Position numbers and translations under genes: made by a program. Shown here piece by piece: positions 26,346 to 37,365 of a DNA stretch of 64,000 nucleotides. Position 1 is the stretch's first letter, and each line of letters begins with the position of its first letter. Location: positions 3,113,052 to 3,177,051 of the forward strand of contig PTFA01000024.1 in NCBI GenBank assembly GCA_003342895.1, in the 5' to 3' direction. Origin of the DNA: Casuarius casuarius. Lineage: Eukaryota > Chordata > Aves > Casuariiformes > Casuariidae. The notes beneath the pieces were generated by a model. It was given only the letters and a program-made list of their open reading frames with translations. It made no database searches and had not been told where the DNA came from.

Positions 26346-28157
26346 GCAGTTTCGCTAGCCGCTTCTAACGAAGAGAGCCGTTTGGGAGCGATAGGGTTTT
26401 CTGGGCAGTAGAGACAAGTAAAAATAAGCTGTGGTGTGTATATTTGCGGTTGCTATGCTAGGAGGATGAAGAGAGGAATGAATGCTGTGTGGATGCTGTA
26501 GCAGGTTTGCAATGTGGTGATGAAAGGCTATTCCGCAGATCACTAGAAACCTGCTTTTACACTGACTAGGACATTGCCATTATTCATCACTGCTGGGATA
26601 AGAGGTGCTGACTTAATTTAATGTGTCATAATTAAATACCTGTATTTAAGCTGTTTTAGTGTATTTGCAGTTTATATACTGCAGCCTTTAGTCATGGGAG
26701 AGGGAAGGAATACCACAGTATTTTTCCTTTAAAATGTGCTGCAGTTAGTGATTTGTTTAAAAAAAAAAACAAAAAACTTTTCACTATGCAACTTCTTTGA
26801 TCTGAATTTGTTTACAATGCAGTATATTGTCCTGCATCCAAAAGATATTTTGCAGAGAAGATTAATTTTTAGAAAAGAGCCATATGGCTTGTGATGGGCA
26901 TTGTATTTCACAATGCTGTATACATTTTGTATTTTTCCAGCAAAATGTAAGAGAACTGAAATATCCAGTTTGTTCATGTTTTGCTGCTCCTCAGATCAAG
27001 TGTTTGTGGCTGACATTTATGCTTAATAAGAGCTGGTGCATTTTTTTATTTTTCCCTGCAGGACGTCAGTTTGCTGCTACATGGACTTTTGATATTCTCT
27101 TAGTATTTCTCAGTTTTTCAGAATTAAACCAAATATTCCACTGAAGATCCATTTCACAGCTTTCTTTGGAGAGAGTATCAGTGGTGAAAGAAAAAACATC
27201 TCCTAAGCCTGTTGTCGGACATCAGAAAAATACTTTTCTTCACACATAGGTACTTTATGTAATCCTGCATTAAAAAAAGAAGGTTGCTGTGGAGTGACTG
27301 GGGAGAAGGATTTGTCTCTGTATCAAAAATTGCATGTAACAGTTTCCGTGAGAAACAGCTTTGGCACAAAGGCACTTGTTAAGTCTGTTAGGTTGCTTTT
27401 GTGGAAGAAAATGTGTATATTCTTTAGTTCTGTCATCTGTTTTTAAAATACTTTTGTGCATTAAGGTGTTCTGAAAACCTTCAAGGTATCTGTGTTTTAC
27501 TGGGGGGTGTGTGTGGGGGGAGGAATGCGTATGTGTAAATATTATCCGGGTATTTGATATCTAATTGTGTCTTCTTCATAGATTCACAAATATGTGAGGT
27601 GGAAGAACATTTAAACAGAAGAATAGAGTGTGGTGTTTTTAAAGGATGTTAATTCAGTTTTAGAGGTAATTGCCTTTGGTACCAAAAGAGGGGGAAAAAA
27701 TTAAAGGTTGGAAGGAAATATCTGTTTGAGAAGATAGGAAAAGGAAATTTGAGAATTGATTGGTGCTAGTGTGCTGTAAGTGGGTGGATGGCTTTTTTTT
27801 CCTTCTTTTTTTTTTTTGCTACAGGAAGTGATTTGCAGTGTTCACTGAGCCTTTTGTTGAAAAGGGTCCTTCTCATTTGTGTGAGTCATGCTTTTGCTGT
27901 GAGCGAGTTGGCAGCTCTAAGCAGGACTGGGATCTCTGTCATAGAAAACTATTACTTCACCCAACCATAACGTGGAACCATAAGAAATATCTTAAAAATA
28001 TATGTATTTTTGTTCTTCCTTATATTCTTTGATTTTTTTACCCCAAAATCTCGTTGTCCGTCCGTGTTGTTATGAATCGCCTGCTATGTTAGCACAGGCA
28101 TCTCCTGCGTTGGCATCAGATTTGCCAGAACATATGCAGGAAACCAGATAGAAGGGC
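26346..28157 (+). other. SHC3 5' flank / possible 5' UTR and leader intron
   Basis: AT-rich DNA between the CpG block and the SHC3 ATG. A long T-rich tract ending GCTACAG at 27824 makes a good splice acceptor, so a non-coding leader exon in the CpG block could splice to 27825 and continue to the ATG. Weaker acceptors are CACAG at 28097 and TGCAG at 28139. Several ATGs lie between 27825 and 28157, so such a leader would carry upstream frames. All of this is inference; an unspliced leader or a nearer start site is equally possible. Confidence 0.35.
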
Positions 28158-28697
28158 ATGCTTCAACGTACCAAGTATAACCGCTTCAGGAATGATTCGG
28201 TGACATCAGTTGATGATCTTATTCACAATTTGTCCATGAACAGCAAGGTCTCAGCAGTTGCTACGACTTCAACGGCACCTTCCTACCTGGTCTCGCCAGA
28301 GGTTCTCCGCAAGGACCAAGAAGATGGACCCACCACCCTGTGCACCCTCATCCATAAAGTGTCCCACTTGAAACTCTCTAACACAGGCAGCCTTTTGGGT
28401 ATCAAAAACCTCTCCTCTGCAGTAAAGGAGCTTGCTGTCTCCAAGTTGCAGGGAAGCTCGAGTGCTTCTAGCTCGGCAGCAGGGGCTTCAGACAACACAT
28501 GTAACCTTGTCTCTGCCACTTCGTGTTCTCAGCAGGACGTGAGCAAGATGAGTATGGGGAAAAAAACACGGTCAGAGGAAATGCACCCGGGAGGTGAAGA
28601 CTGGAATCAAAGTAGCAGCTTTGTCAATAAACCCTCTCGAGGATGGCTGCACTCGAGTGAGAAGATCCTGGGACCTGGTGTGACGTACATTGTGAAG
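28158..28697 (+). CDS. SHC3: SHC3 coding exon 1: CH2 region and start of PTB domain
   Basis: First coding exon of the neuronal adaptor ShcC/N-Shc, which couples activated receptor tyrosine kinases such as Trk receptors to Grb2/Ras and PI3K signalling at the inner plasma membrane. The exon has 180 codons. The ATG at 28158 has G at -3, and an in-frame TAG at 28149-28151 blocks upstream extension. Residues 1-20 begin MLQRTKYNRFRNDSVTS, the hallmark start of long Shc3/Shc4 CH2 regions. Residues 58-75 hold a second CH2 block (PTTLC...KLSN). Residues 131-171 resemble the N-terminus of p52 Shc1, including SFVNKP (154-159) and RGWL (161-164). GPGVTYIVK (172-180) is the first PTB strand. The exon ends in phase 0 at AAG, followed by GTTGGT; translation into the intron stops after 12 more codons. 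Exons 2-4 match Shc3 better than Shc4. Paralogue choice rests on memory of the human proteins and is quite secure. Confidence 0.95.
28554..28556 (+). promoter_or_regulatory. SHC3: Candidate internal start codon for a p52-like isoform (Met133)
   Basis: In-frame ATG with A at -3 and G at +4, a better initiation context than the first ATG (G at -3, C at +4). It sits where short Shc isoforms begin, just before the p52-like N-terminus, and would give a protein lacking the CH2 region. Another in-frame ATG lies two codons upstream (28548). Use of internal starts is established for Shc1 and reported for Shc3; here it is inferred. Confidence 0.5.
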
Positions 28698-31600
28698 GTT
28701 GGTCTGATTTCTTCCATTCTCTGTTTTTATCAATGAAAAATTCTCCGCTGGTTTCGGTGACAGGCTAGGCAGGCTGAAAGGATCTCTATTTGTATGCTCC
28801 TTTTTTTTGTGCATAATGCATGCTATGTAAATGCAGAAAGGCAGGGTTGGAAAGCAGTGTTAATTTGTTATATTAGAGAAAAGCTGCAAATAGGCTATCT
28901 GTCAGATAATGTTTTACAGCTATGTAAAAATATTATTTTTAAGCTAAAAGCTGGTTTCCTTACTTTTTGTTGTTTTTTGTTCCTTCTTCTGAATTTAGGT
29001 TTTCAGTGTTATCTGGTATACAGTATATATCTTGGATACATAGGCTTTCAATATGTCTGGTGCAATCTACAGGAGGAAAGAAAGACTCCTTGGTGTGTGA
29101 AGACCTGTTTATCATGCATGATATTTCAGTTTGAAAATATCTTTAAGGACATGTGTGTTTTTAAAGTGAAATTATATTTGAAATCTTACAGCAGTAAGGC
29201 ACAGAGCACAATTCTTATCTTGTTCCACAAATAGAAATACTGTTGTGGGTAAAGCAGGAAAATGCAGCTTGTTTTACATAATAGGGATTCAGCCTCCTTA
29301 AATGTTATTGCTCTTTTCAGTTCATTGATCCTGCATGTCAAGAGCAGTAAATCTTAAGTTTCCAGAGTAATATTTTTGCATGCTTTGAAAGTATTTTGAA
29401 ATGAACTGTAAAATTCGAGCCTCTGAGAACAGCGTATGTGCAGTGTTTTTGTAGTCAGGTAAGATTCTGGTTACACCTTCCAGCATAGTGTGCAGAAAGT
29501 GTAAAAATAACATTACCGTCCAGAATTCATTCTTAAGTCACCATGTTTTATTTGCCTAGTATCTTTTGCTTTTGTATCTTAAGTGTTTTCTAGCAGACGA
29601 TTAATAAGATTTTAGATCTATTTTTGTTCTCATCGTATTTCGGGTATAAGAGTCGCAGCATGAAGTTTATATCAGGATGCTTTAAACTGAGTGACAGCCT
29701 TCTTGCTTAACTCTTACCATTTCTCTCAAGTCTTCTTATCAGAAACAGAGTGCATATTTAACAGTTGGTGCACTAGGAAGGAAGCAGTTTTCATTTCTTT
29801 CTGTTAGTGGTGATGGTAGATTTTGCAAGTGATGGTAGCTTGAGTAAGTTGGACAGTTCAAAGCGCTACTTAAAAGGTGCTGTCTTTTTACTAGTTGGAA
29901 ATTTGCTGGAACTACAAAAGAGAGTCGGTGCTACCTTTCAGAATACAAACTGCTGTTCGAGAAGTGGCTTGATAAAAAATGACCCATTGATGCTAGATAC
30001 AGTGGTAGCAAGACTGTCTTTCTTTTGCACGCCAATATTCTGGTTAACAGAAGGTCATTTACCATTCTCTCATTAGCTCAGGAAGTTCAACTATTTTTAT
30101 TTTGTATTCTGCTTAGGACATTGTAAGCAGGCAGATAATGACTGTGAGAATTCACTGCTGCTGTTTGTGTTACCCAAAATGATAACTATGAAGCAGAACA
30201 AACACAGTACTCATTTTCTTGAGTTAATTTTTCACTGCTTGGCCCTCTGTATGCTAGAGCAAGCTGAAATCTTTGAATTTGAGTTGAAAAGGGAGTTAAA
30301 AATAAATACAAGTGGACTTATATTTAAAGTTAATAATTAACCCCTTAATGCAGCTGGTGTCAAATATTTGAAACCATATTTTTATATAATATGTATGTTA
30401 GACTTTTTAAAATGAATCATTAGCATTATACAACTTACACTTTAGGGTTTTTTCCAGGTCCGTGGAATTTATGGAATCTTGCTGATTATCTTTTCTATTT
30501 AAAATGGGGCGATACCTTCAACTTACTGCTCTCTGGAATATTGAGTCACAAAATTGTGCTGTAAATGTCAAAACAAAGGTTAAAAAGAAATATCAAAGTC
30601 AACGGCTAATGCATGAATGAAAATAAACCAGTCTCTGTTAGTTCATAATTTGCCTGTTCATTAAGTATCTCAGAATTTTCCTCAGCAACTGCAGCATTCA
30701 CATAGATAAGAATAGAAGTGCAGTTCCCACATCATTAAACATTGTTAGTTCCAGGGCTTTTATGCATTCAGACCATCAAATCAATACACAGATAATGTAC
30801 ACTGAGGGGAAACATTCCTTGGATACCTCATGGCTATATTGACTATCTGGGGGACTCGTACCATATTTAATTAGTACCATATGCCTTGCAGATCATTCCA
30901 TATGCCATTAGTTAAATGAGACAAAAATTAGATTTGTTGTTAACCAGTAAAGCTTTTACCATTTTGTGTGTAAATGTGCACTGAGTTACTATTTTCTCAT
31001 TAATTCCCATTCAAAACATGAAAATGATTTGTGGGGCAGGGTAAACAGTCACTAGTGGACAGTTTGGTACAATTGATATTGGAATCTCTTGAAGTAAAAG
31101 AAACAAGATTCTTGCATGCGATATATGACAAATATGTAACGTATTTATGACAGCCTTTCCATAAGTTTCTTTTTTCCAAATCTGCAGTGGTTAACAAAAT
31201 AAAAATTGCAAAAGAGAAAAGTGACATTTTGCTCACTGATGCTGGTGGTCATTAATTCTTCGCTGGACTTTACTGCTGTCCCCATCTTTTGTTCACATAT
31301 TGACCATTTTTTAAATGGGCAGTGTAACTGTAATGCTTAAAAATGAGTGTAGGATTATGATGCATGGGAACTGTGATCTGATTATCATGATCTGTTGCGA
31401 CAGAATTATTTTCAGCTGTAAAATTACTGGCACTTTCTGTAGTCTTTATTTTCCCTGTGGATTTCATGGTTTTTTTTTTTTTTTTTACTGGAAAATATTC
31501 TTCACAAAAACAAAAAATTAGTTGTGTAACAGATTAAACTTTGGCCACAGCCAAATTAGGAGACATGAAACAGGGAGGTACTGATATTTTATTTGACACT

Positions 31601-32404
31601 ACTGCTGAACAGTTTAACAAATTATGGATTAATGAAAAAAAAGAAATGGTTTGCACTGATGGAAGTCATCGAAGAGTTCAGTGTTTTCTCCATAGAGGGA
31701 CAGATTACTGTAGAGAGTGGTTATAAATGATCATGTTGTCAGAAAAACATATACATATAATAAAAAAGTGTAAAACTATGGAGTGTAACACTAGTTAAAT
31801 GTTTCAGTGAAATCCATTTGTTTCCAATGATAAATGTCTACTGATGTGTTTAACTGAGTAATTGCATAGATACTTAGGTTTTGTTGCAATTAATTAAGAG
31901 CACAATGGACAGTCATGATAGGAAGCAAATATACATCTGCCTTTAGACAGCTTGTGGTTGAGTTTTCTTGTAAGTGTTGATGAGTTTAAAACCTTGGCTT
32001 TCAGCAGTTAAAACTAAATAAACCTGAAACACTCTAGCATAATTTATAACGCTGTATACAGCATATCCAAAAGAGATAGCCAGCCTTAAAAACAAGACAG
32101 CGGCATAGAAAAGACCTGTGTAAATGTAGTATTAAAAACAGGTACAAAGATAATATCTGAGAAACAGGAAGAGAAAGAACTTCATTTAAAAGGAGCACCC
32201 TGAGCCAGGCAAATAATATTTCAGTGAAAAAGCATATTAAATTATTAAGATTACGGCAAACTATCTAAGGAGTATAATGCCTAACTGCAATTACTTCTTT
32301 AACATTTTAACGCTTTCATGTCTTGTGGGGGGAGTAACAGCTTTTTACATCGGATAAGGAAAACTGACATCTTTTGTGAAGCTGTTTGAATACATCACAA
32401 AGTG

Positions 32405-32515
32405 GAGGCTTCAGTTCTGCAAACATTTCTGCATGACACTGCTTACAGGAATATTCTCTTTGAAATAATTGAGACTACTCCTATGCTGAAAGTTAAGTAT
32501 GTGCTTAACAGAATT
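32405..32515. repeat. Sauropsid-type short interspersed repeat copy
   Basis: The segments TTCTGCAAACATTTCTGCAT, TGAGACTACTCCTATGC and TGAAAGTTAAGTATGTGCTT occur in the same order as a repeat I have seen often in bird, turtle and crocodilian DNA (CTGCAAACACTTATGCA ... GGGACTACTCATGTGCTTAA). I cannot name the family. The copy is diverged and has no coding content. Confidence 0.4.
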
Positions 32516-35500
32516 ATTGTGTTACATGCTCTTATTGCNTCCTTTTATTTTGCACTGTAGTATTCTCTTCAATGGTATGGGCAGGACTTGTAGGATTTTA
32601 GCAGATCTCCGCAAGTAGATACTGAATTTACAAAATGACTTTTCTCTGTAATGGCTAACCCAGACCATGAAGCACAGCGTTAAATGGAGCTAACATGGTA
32701 GAAGCTGCACCCTCTGCGGCCTTCCCGTAGAAGACCTCAGAGCTCCTTGGAAGCTGCTTCTCTTTTTTCTCCAGTTCTAACCAGAACTGATTTCTTGCTG
32801 GTTTACAGTAAGAGTGAAATACCAAAGCTCTGTGGCTTAGTGGTGTCACTCTTTGTGCACCTGTTTGAAAGGTAGCCAAGGTATCCTGCATAAAAAAGCA
32901 AGACGTTTTCTTGCTTGCTTCTTACCTCTTTAAATTGTCAATGTTACAATCTGCGCATTTTTTTTTAAATAGTAACATTGCAGCACAACTTTCTAGTTTC
33001 TCTTGGTTTTTGGTTGATGCTAAATTTATCTTTGTTCTTGACAGAAAAGTTGATACTTTTGGGGAGGGGATCAGATTTAAATTCCTACTTTTATCAGTCA
33101 ATTTGCAGTAGTATTAATGGCTTATCACTGACAGTCTAAAATAGCCCGAGTAAAAACCTACTCAGTAGATTTTTGTGCATGGGATTCAAATAACTAGTAA
33201 AGCAGTTCCAGAGCGTCCTGTTTGTAATGAGGTTTGCGTATTTAAGAAGTGGGTTGTGTGTTCAGGCATATGGTAATAATAGGACTGAATGCTAATCCTT
33301 TAGTTCAGATTCTGCTGTCCCCAACCCAAGTACCCAAACTGTGTGAGCCAGGGCTCAGAGAATCACAAAACTGGCATATCCCCTTAGATTTTAAAACTGC
33401 CTGCATGCATTTGGTTAGGTAAGAGAGAAGAAGTAAGTAAAAAAGACAGCGTTGCTTCTAGCAGTTTATTCCTCCTAGTACGCCATATTCCTTTGCAATC
33501 ACTTAGTAGCCGTCACATTTGCTTTCACTGTCATTTGGGCTATAAATGAATGATATTGATGCTTGTTGTTCAGTTCAAAGTCCCTTTTTTGAGCCCCCTC
33601 AATCTGAAACACTGTGGGCCTGTAGTACAGCCCACTGATATTATGAGAGAGTTTCTCACAGAACTTAAATCAGATCCTGTGTGCAGAAATCATACAGGAG
33701 GGTCTTTAATTATAATATTATTCTAATTGTATGAATCGAGTGTTATTATTGTACAGTTGCACACATTTCAGAAAAAGCAATGATTTTAGTGTTGAAGGAT
33801 CAAATTCTCAACATGAATGTTTGATTTGCAGTATGAGCATTTGCAAAATGCCATGGAAGCTTTGACATAATTTCCATACCTAGGGTTATTTTGTAAGAGA
33901 CACAATTCGGGCACTGTTGATTTGAATAGTAAAGTCATGGCTGTATTTTTTTATAGGAAAAATGATACAGTCCTGCTAGTTATTTAAAGTTATAAAATCC
34001 CCTGATAAGTTTAGGAAGTAAAACTGCATTCAGACAGTTTTCCTTCTCTTTTTTTTTTCCTTGGAAATTGGATTGTTGGTTTCTTTATTTGCCTTCAAAT
34101 ATCGGTTATAAGATGAATGCCGTGTGCCCAATGTAAATATTTGCTACTACGGAGAACATATGGATGGACTAAGATTTTCTGGGAAAACCCATGCCTGCCC
34201 TTGCTGTTCCTGCCTGGTCACTCCTTTGTCCCTTAGTGGCATGACCCACTGGGAACCCTTGTTTCCATTAACCACCCCAGTTATACTTGTTTTATAGCCT
34301 GACTTCACTGGAGAGCAGAAAGCTGAAGTGATGGATGCACAAAGTATCAATATTAAATATTCTTGGTGTTTGAAATGGGACAAGTGCAGATCTGTCCTGG
34401 GACACTGTCACAGAGAACTGGTGCCTTCCCAGCTACCAACCTCTTCAGGATGAAATATCCTCCCAAGCAATGAAACAAATTCCATAGTCACAGAGGAAAA
34501 CGGGCCCAGTATTGGTTTTGTGTGGTCCCATGTAGTCATGCGGTATTCATAGTCTATGTGATTCTACATGTTTACCGTAACATTTGACATGGTGCTAGCT
34601 TTGGCTGTTTCAGCCAGATCTGAGGCAGAGTCTGTCCATCTCAGTTGTGACGGGAATAATGGTGGGACACACTGCAACCACATTCCAGTCATCGTGCGTT
34701 TTTAGAGAGAGATTGGGGGGAAATTTAATGAGGGTAATCTAGAGTGGTTGTTTAATAAGACTAATAAGATGGTAGTTATTCCGTTAGATTTTTCAAATAA
34801 GCTTTTCATAGGGTCAGGAAAGATTTCAGTCTCAAAAGGTTGGCTCTGAAAATTCAAGTCATGACTGAAAGTTTAAGAAGACTGGAAGAAACCCTTTGAA
34901 ATTATCCAAGAGTGGTAAGCAAAAAGATGGAGATAAAAATAAATCAAAGACGATGCAGGGAGGTGCAAAGAAAATAATGTGAGATAAACAGAAAAAATGA
35001 ACTAGGCCTTATTTCTGTAGCACCATCACATTATGTTTGTTGATACAAGGATTTTTGTTTTGTCTTTTTTATTATCTCAGAGCAGTTCTTGAAATTGGAT
35101 GCATAAATTAACCAAATACCAGCAATAATAAGGACAAGACTGAAAGAGGAAAATCCTATCTTGGGGACTGCTCAGCACCATTGGCTTCCTGTAGATACAC
35201 TGTTACACTAGCATGACTTTATTCCCATTTTTGGTTTTTATTAGCATAGAAATTGTACAAAGGAGTGCATGTCATTGGAAACCAGCATCTTCACTAACAT
35301 TTGACACTGTGTAGCTCTGACAAAGTAATTATCAGAAACAGAGCTGTCCCTTTTCTTATAGACAAGCGTCTTTAATTAACCACAGGAAATTTTAAAGGTA
35401 TCTTCCACCCTTAACTTCCCTAGAGATGAGAACATTTCAGAAATGCTCGTCTTGCCGCTGAGGGCAGGTGCCATGTTCTATCACTGCTTGCTGAGTGCTG

Positions 35501-35918
35501 ATGATACAGTTTTATCCATTTTTAGTTACTTTTTTCTAAAGTCTAAGCAGGAACAGAGAGAAAAGGCCAAGCAGGTAAACTACTTGGAGAGTCTCTGTCT
35601 GAACAGAAATGATTTAAGTGTGAAGCTGTACTACAAACATTACAATAAGCTGTTGAAAACATTAGCCAAGTGTTTTGAATCTACTCACAGCCTTTTCTGG
35701 GGCCAGAAACTATGAAGGCGCTCCCCAGTATGGTCCTGTTCCTAGATGATTGCTATCCTAGCTGCTTCAAGAATGCTAAAAATCATCACTATTGATGATT
35801 TTTGACCAAAGACCTGGTATGAAATCAAACTGCACTACCAGCTGTATTGAATCTGTCTCTCTTACAGCACTTCAGCAGTGTTAAGAAGGCAATGAAGTCT
35901 GACTCACTCTGCCGTAGG

Positions 35919-36188
35919 ATTAATAATAATAATAATAATACCTAGCATATATAGAATGCTTATTCTTAATAGATCTTGGTGCTCTACAAAGTACTGAAGT
36001 TTGTTTACAAACTTTAATACAAAGTACTCTATAATGCAAAGTATCAGTCTTTTGATTTCACTGAAGAGGAAATAAAGACTTAGAGGGTTTAAGTGATTTG
36101 CTCAAGGTTATCCAGGAGGTTATTGCCAGAGACTTCCATGACATCTAAGCAAGGCTTGGTGCAGTGCTTTTCCACCAGGCCACACTGC
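35919..36188 (-). repeat. Full-length MIR-like tRNA-derived SINE
   Basis: Read on the minus strand, this begins GCAGTGTGGCCTGGTGGAAA, a tRNA head with an A-box-like TGGCCTGGTGG. It continues through a core with CCTTGAGCAAATCACTT (around 36097-36113) and ends in a TTA microsatellite tail (35919-35940). Order and length (about 270 bp) match the amniote MIR/CORE-SINE family as I remember it, including the TGCTAGGTATTATTATT end. It is diverged but apparently not truncated. It explains the AAT repeat and the small open frames here. Subfamily cannot be named without a library search. Confidence 0.8.
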
Positions 36189-37204
36189 TCTTTAAAGCTG
36201 CTAGAGCAAAGGTCTGCTACTGTGAATGGAGCTCCAGCCAAGCATGTGCTCCCTTCGCTGAGGCATAAATTAGTTCACGAAATCTGAATGCTGGTACTGA
36301 TAGTGAGAAAAAAAAATTGATTTCCAGGCTCCCAGGTCTCCAGTTGAGTAGGCAGACTTGGCAAATCAGAAAATATCTTTTTAATTTGCAAACTGAGCAT
36401 ATTTATAGCAGAAATTGTAGTAGAAATTTTGGAGAAACAAAAAATCAACTTTGCCCAGCTAAGGAAATCTTACCTTTGAAGTCTTCTGTGATGCACTTGT
36501 AGCAGTTGTCAAAGAGGATCACCCTGCAAAAGGTGCATGTCACAGCAGGTAGAGAGAATGAAAGATTCTCTATTAAATGCATACCTGAAAAGTGCTTCAT
36601 GAAATGCAGTAAGTTGTTCACAAGCTCAAAGTTAATACCATGTATGGATGCTTTGCTGGATCAGAGTTGTGGAGACTATCTTGGATACAAGATGTGAGAT
36701 ATAAGATAAGCGTTGTTCGTGTTAGAGATTTAGTTTGGTATATTTTGTTAGGCTGTGGTTAGCAACATTTATTAGTATATTTTTTAGATCAGTGTTGTGA
36801 ATGGCAATTCAAGTTGCTTAATGCTAGGCACAGACTCTAGCCTCTAGTAAGTTAAGTGAGAGAAGTCTCGAGAACTAGAATTGATGCTAACCCTGTAGAG
36901 TTTGGTGGGGCAGACTTTTCAAGTTAAAACAAGGTTGAGACTACTTACAATACTATATATTTGTATAGAACAGATTATGCCTCGCTTTCACACTGTTCTG
37001 TAATCATTCTTTTATTAAGGCAATAGTTACACTGGATAAATGTTCTGAACATGAAGCAGGCACACACTGGAAGAGAAAAAATACTGTTGAAGATGTATCT
37101 TTCTGTCATGTTGGACCTTTTGGAAATTAATTTTACAGTCAAAAAATAAGCAAAGAGCACTAAGTGAATAGAAACATCAAATGAACCCCTTCCTGCCATG
37201 TATT

Positions 37205-37365
37205 TACTTTTGTCAGGGAGGAATAGCAGGGGGGTGGCTGCATGAGGGGGCACAAGCTGGGAGCTGAGGGTGCCCATCCCGAGCTGATGTGGGGCGAGTG
37301 GGGGTCCCAGGTGAGGTGGTCAGGGCCATTGGGACCTGCTGGGGTCCCCATTGCCTTGGGGGCTG
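37205..37365. other. Second GC-rich, CpG-poor patch (intron 1)
   Basis: About 160 bases of G-rich sequence with runs such as GGGGGGTGG, GAGGGGGC and GTGGGGGTCCC, and few CpGs. It generates overlapping Pro/Gly-rich frames without recognisable homology. The G runs could form G-quadruplexes on the + (RNA) strand. Origin unknown. Confidence 0.45.

Noticed and set aside
28158..28697. Assignment of exon 1 to SHC4 instead of SHC3
   Set aside because: CH2 motifs are shared with SHC4, but exons 2-4 ([25 protein letters not shown]) fit SHC3, and the p52-like stretch before the PTB is not SHC4-like.
28794..29234. 146-codon open frame just after SHC3 exon 1
   Set aside because: It lies in intron 1 and is T-rich, with no homology recognised. 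It is a chance frame.
5087..32539. Undetermined bases at 5087 and 32539
   Set aside because: Single N calls from sequencing or assembly, with no biological meaning.
35443..35715. 90-codon open frame in intron 1
   Set aside because: No domain or splice support, and codon content is like the surrounding intron.
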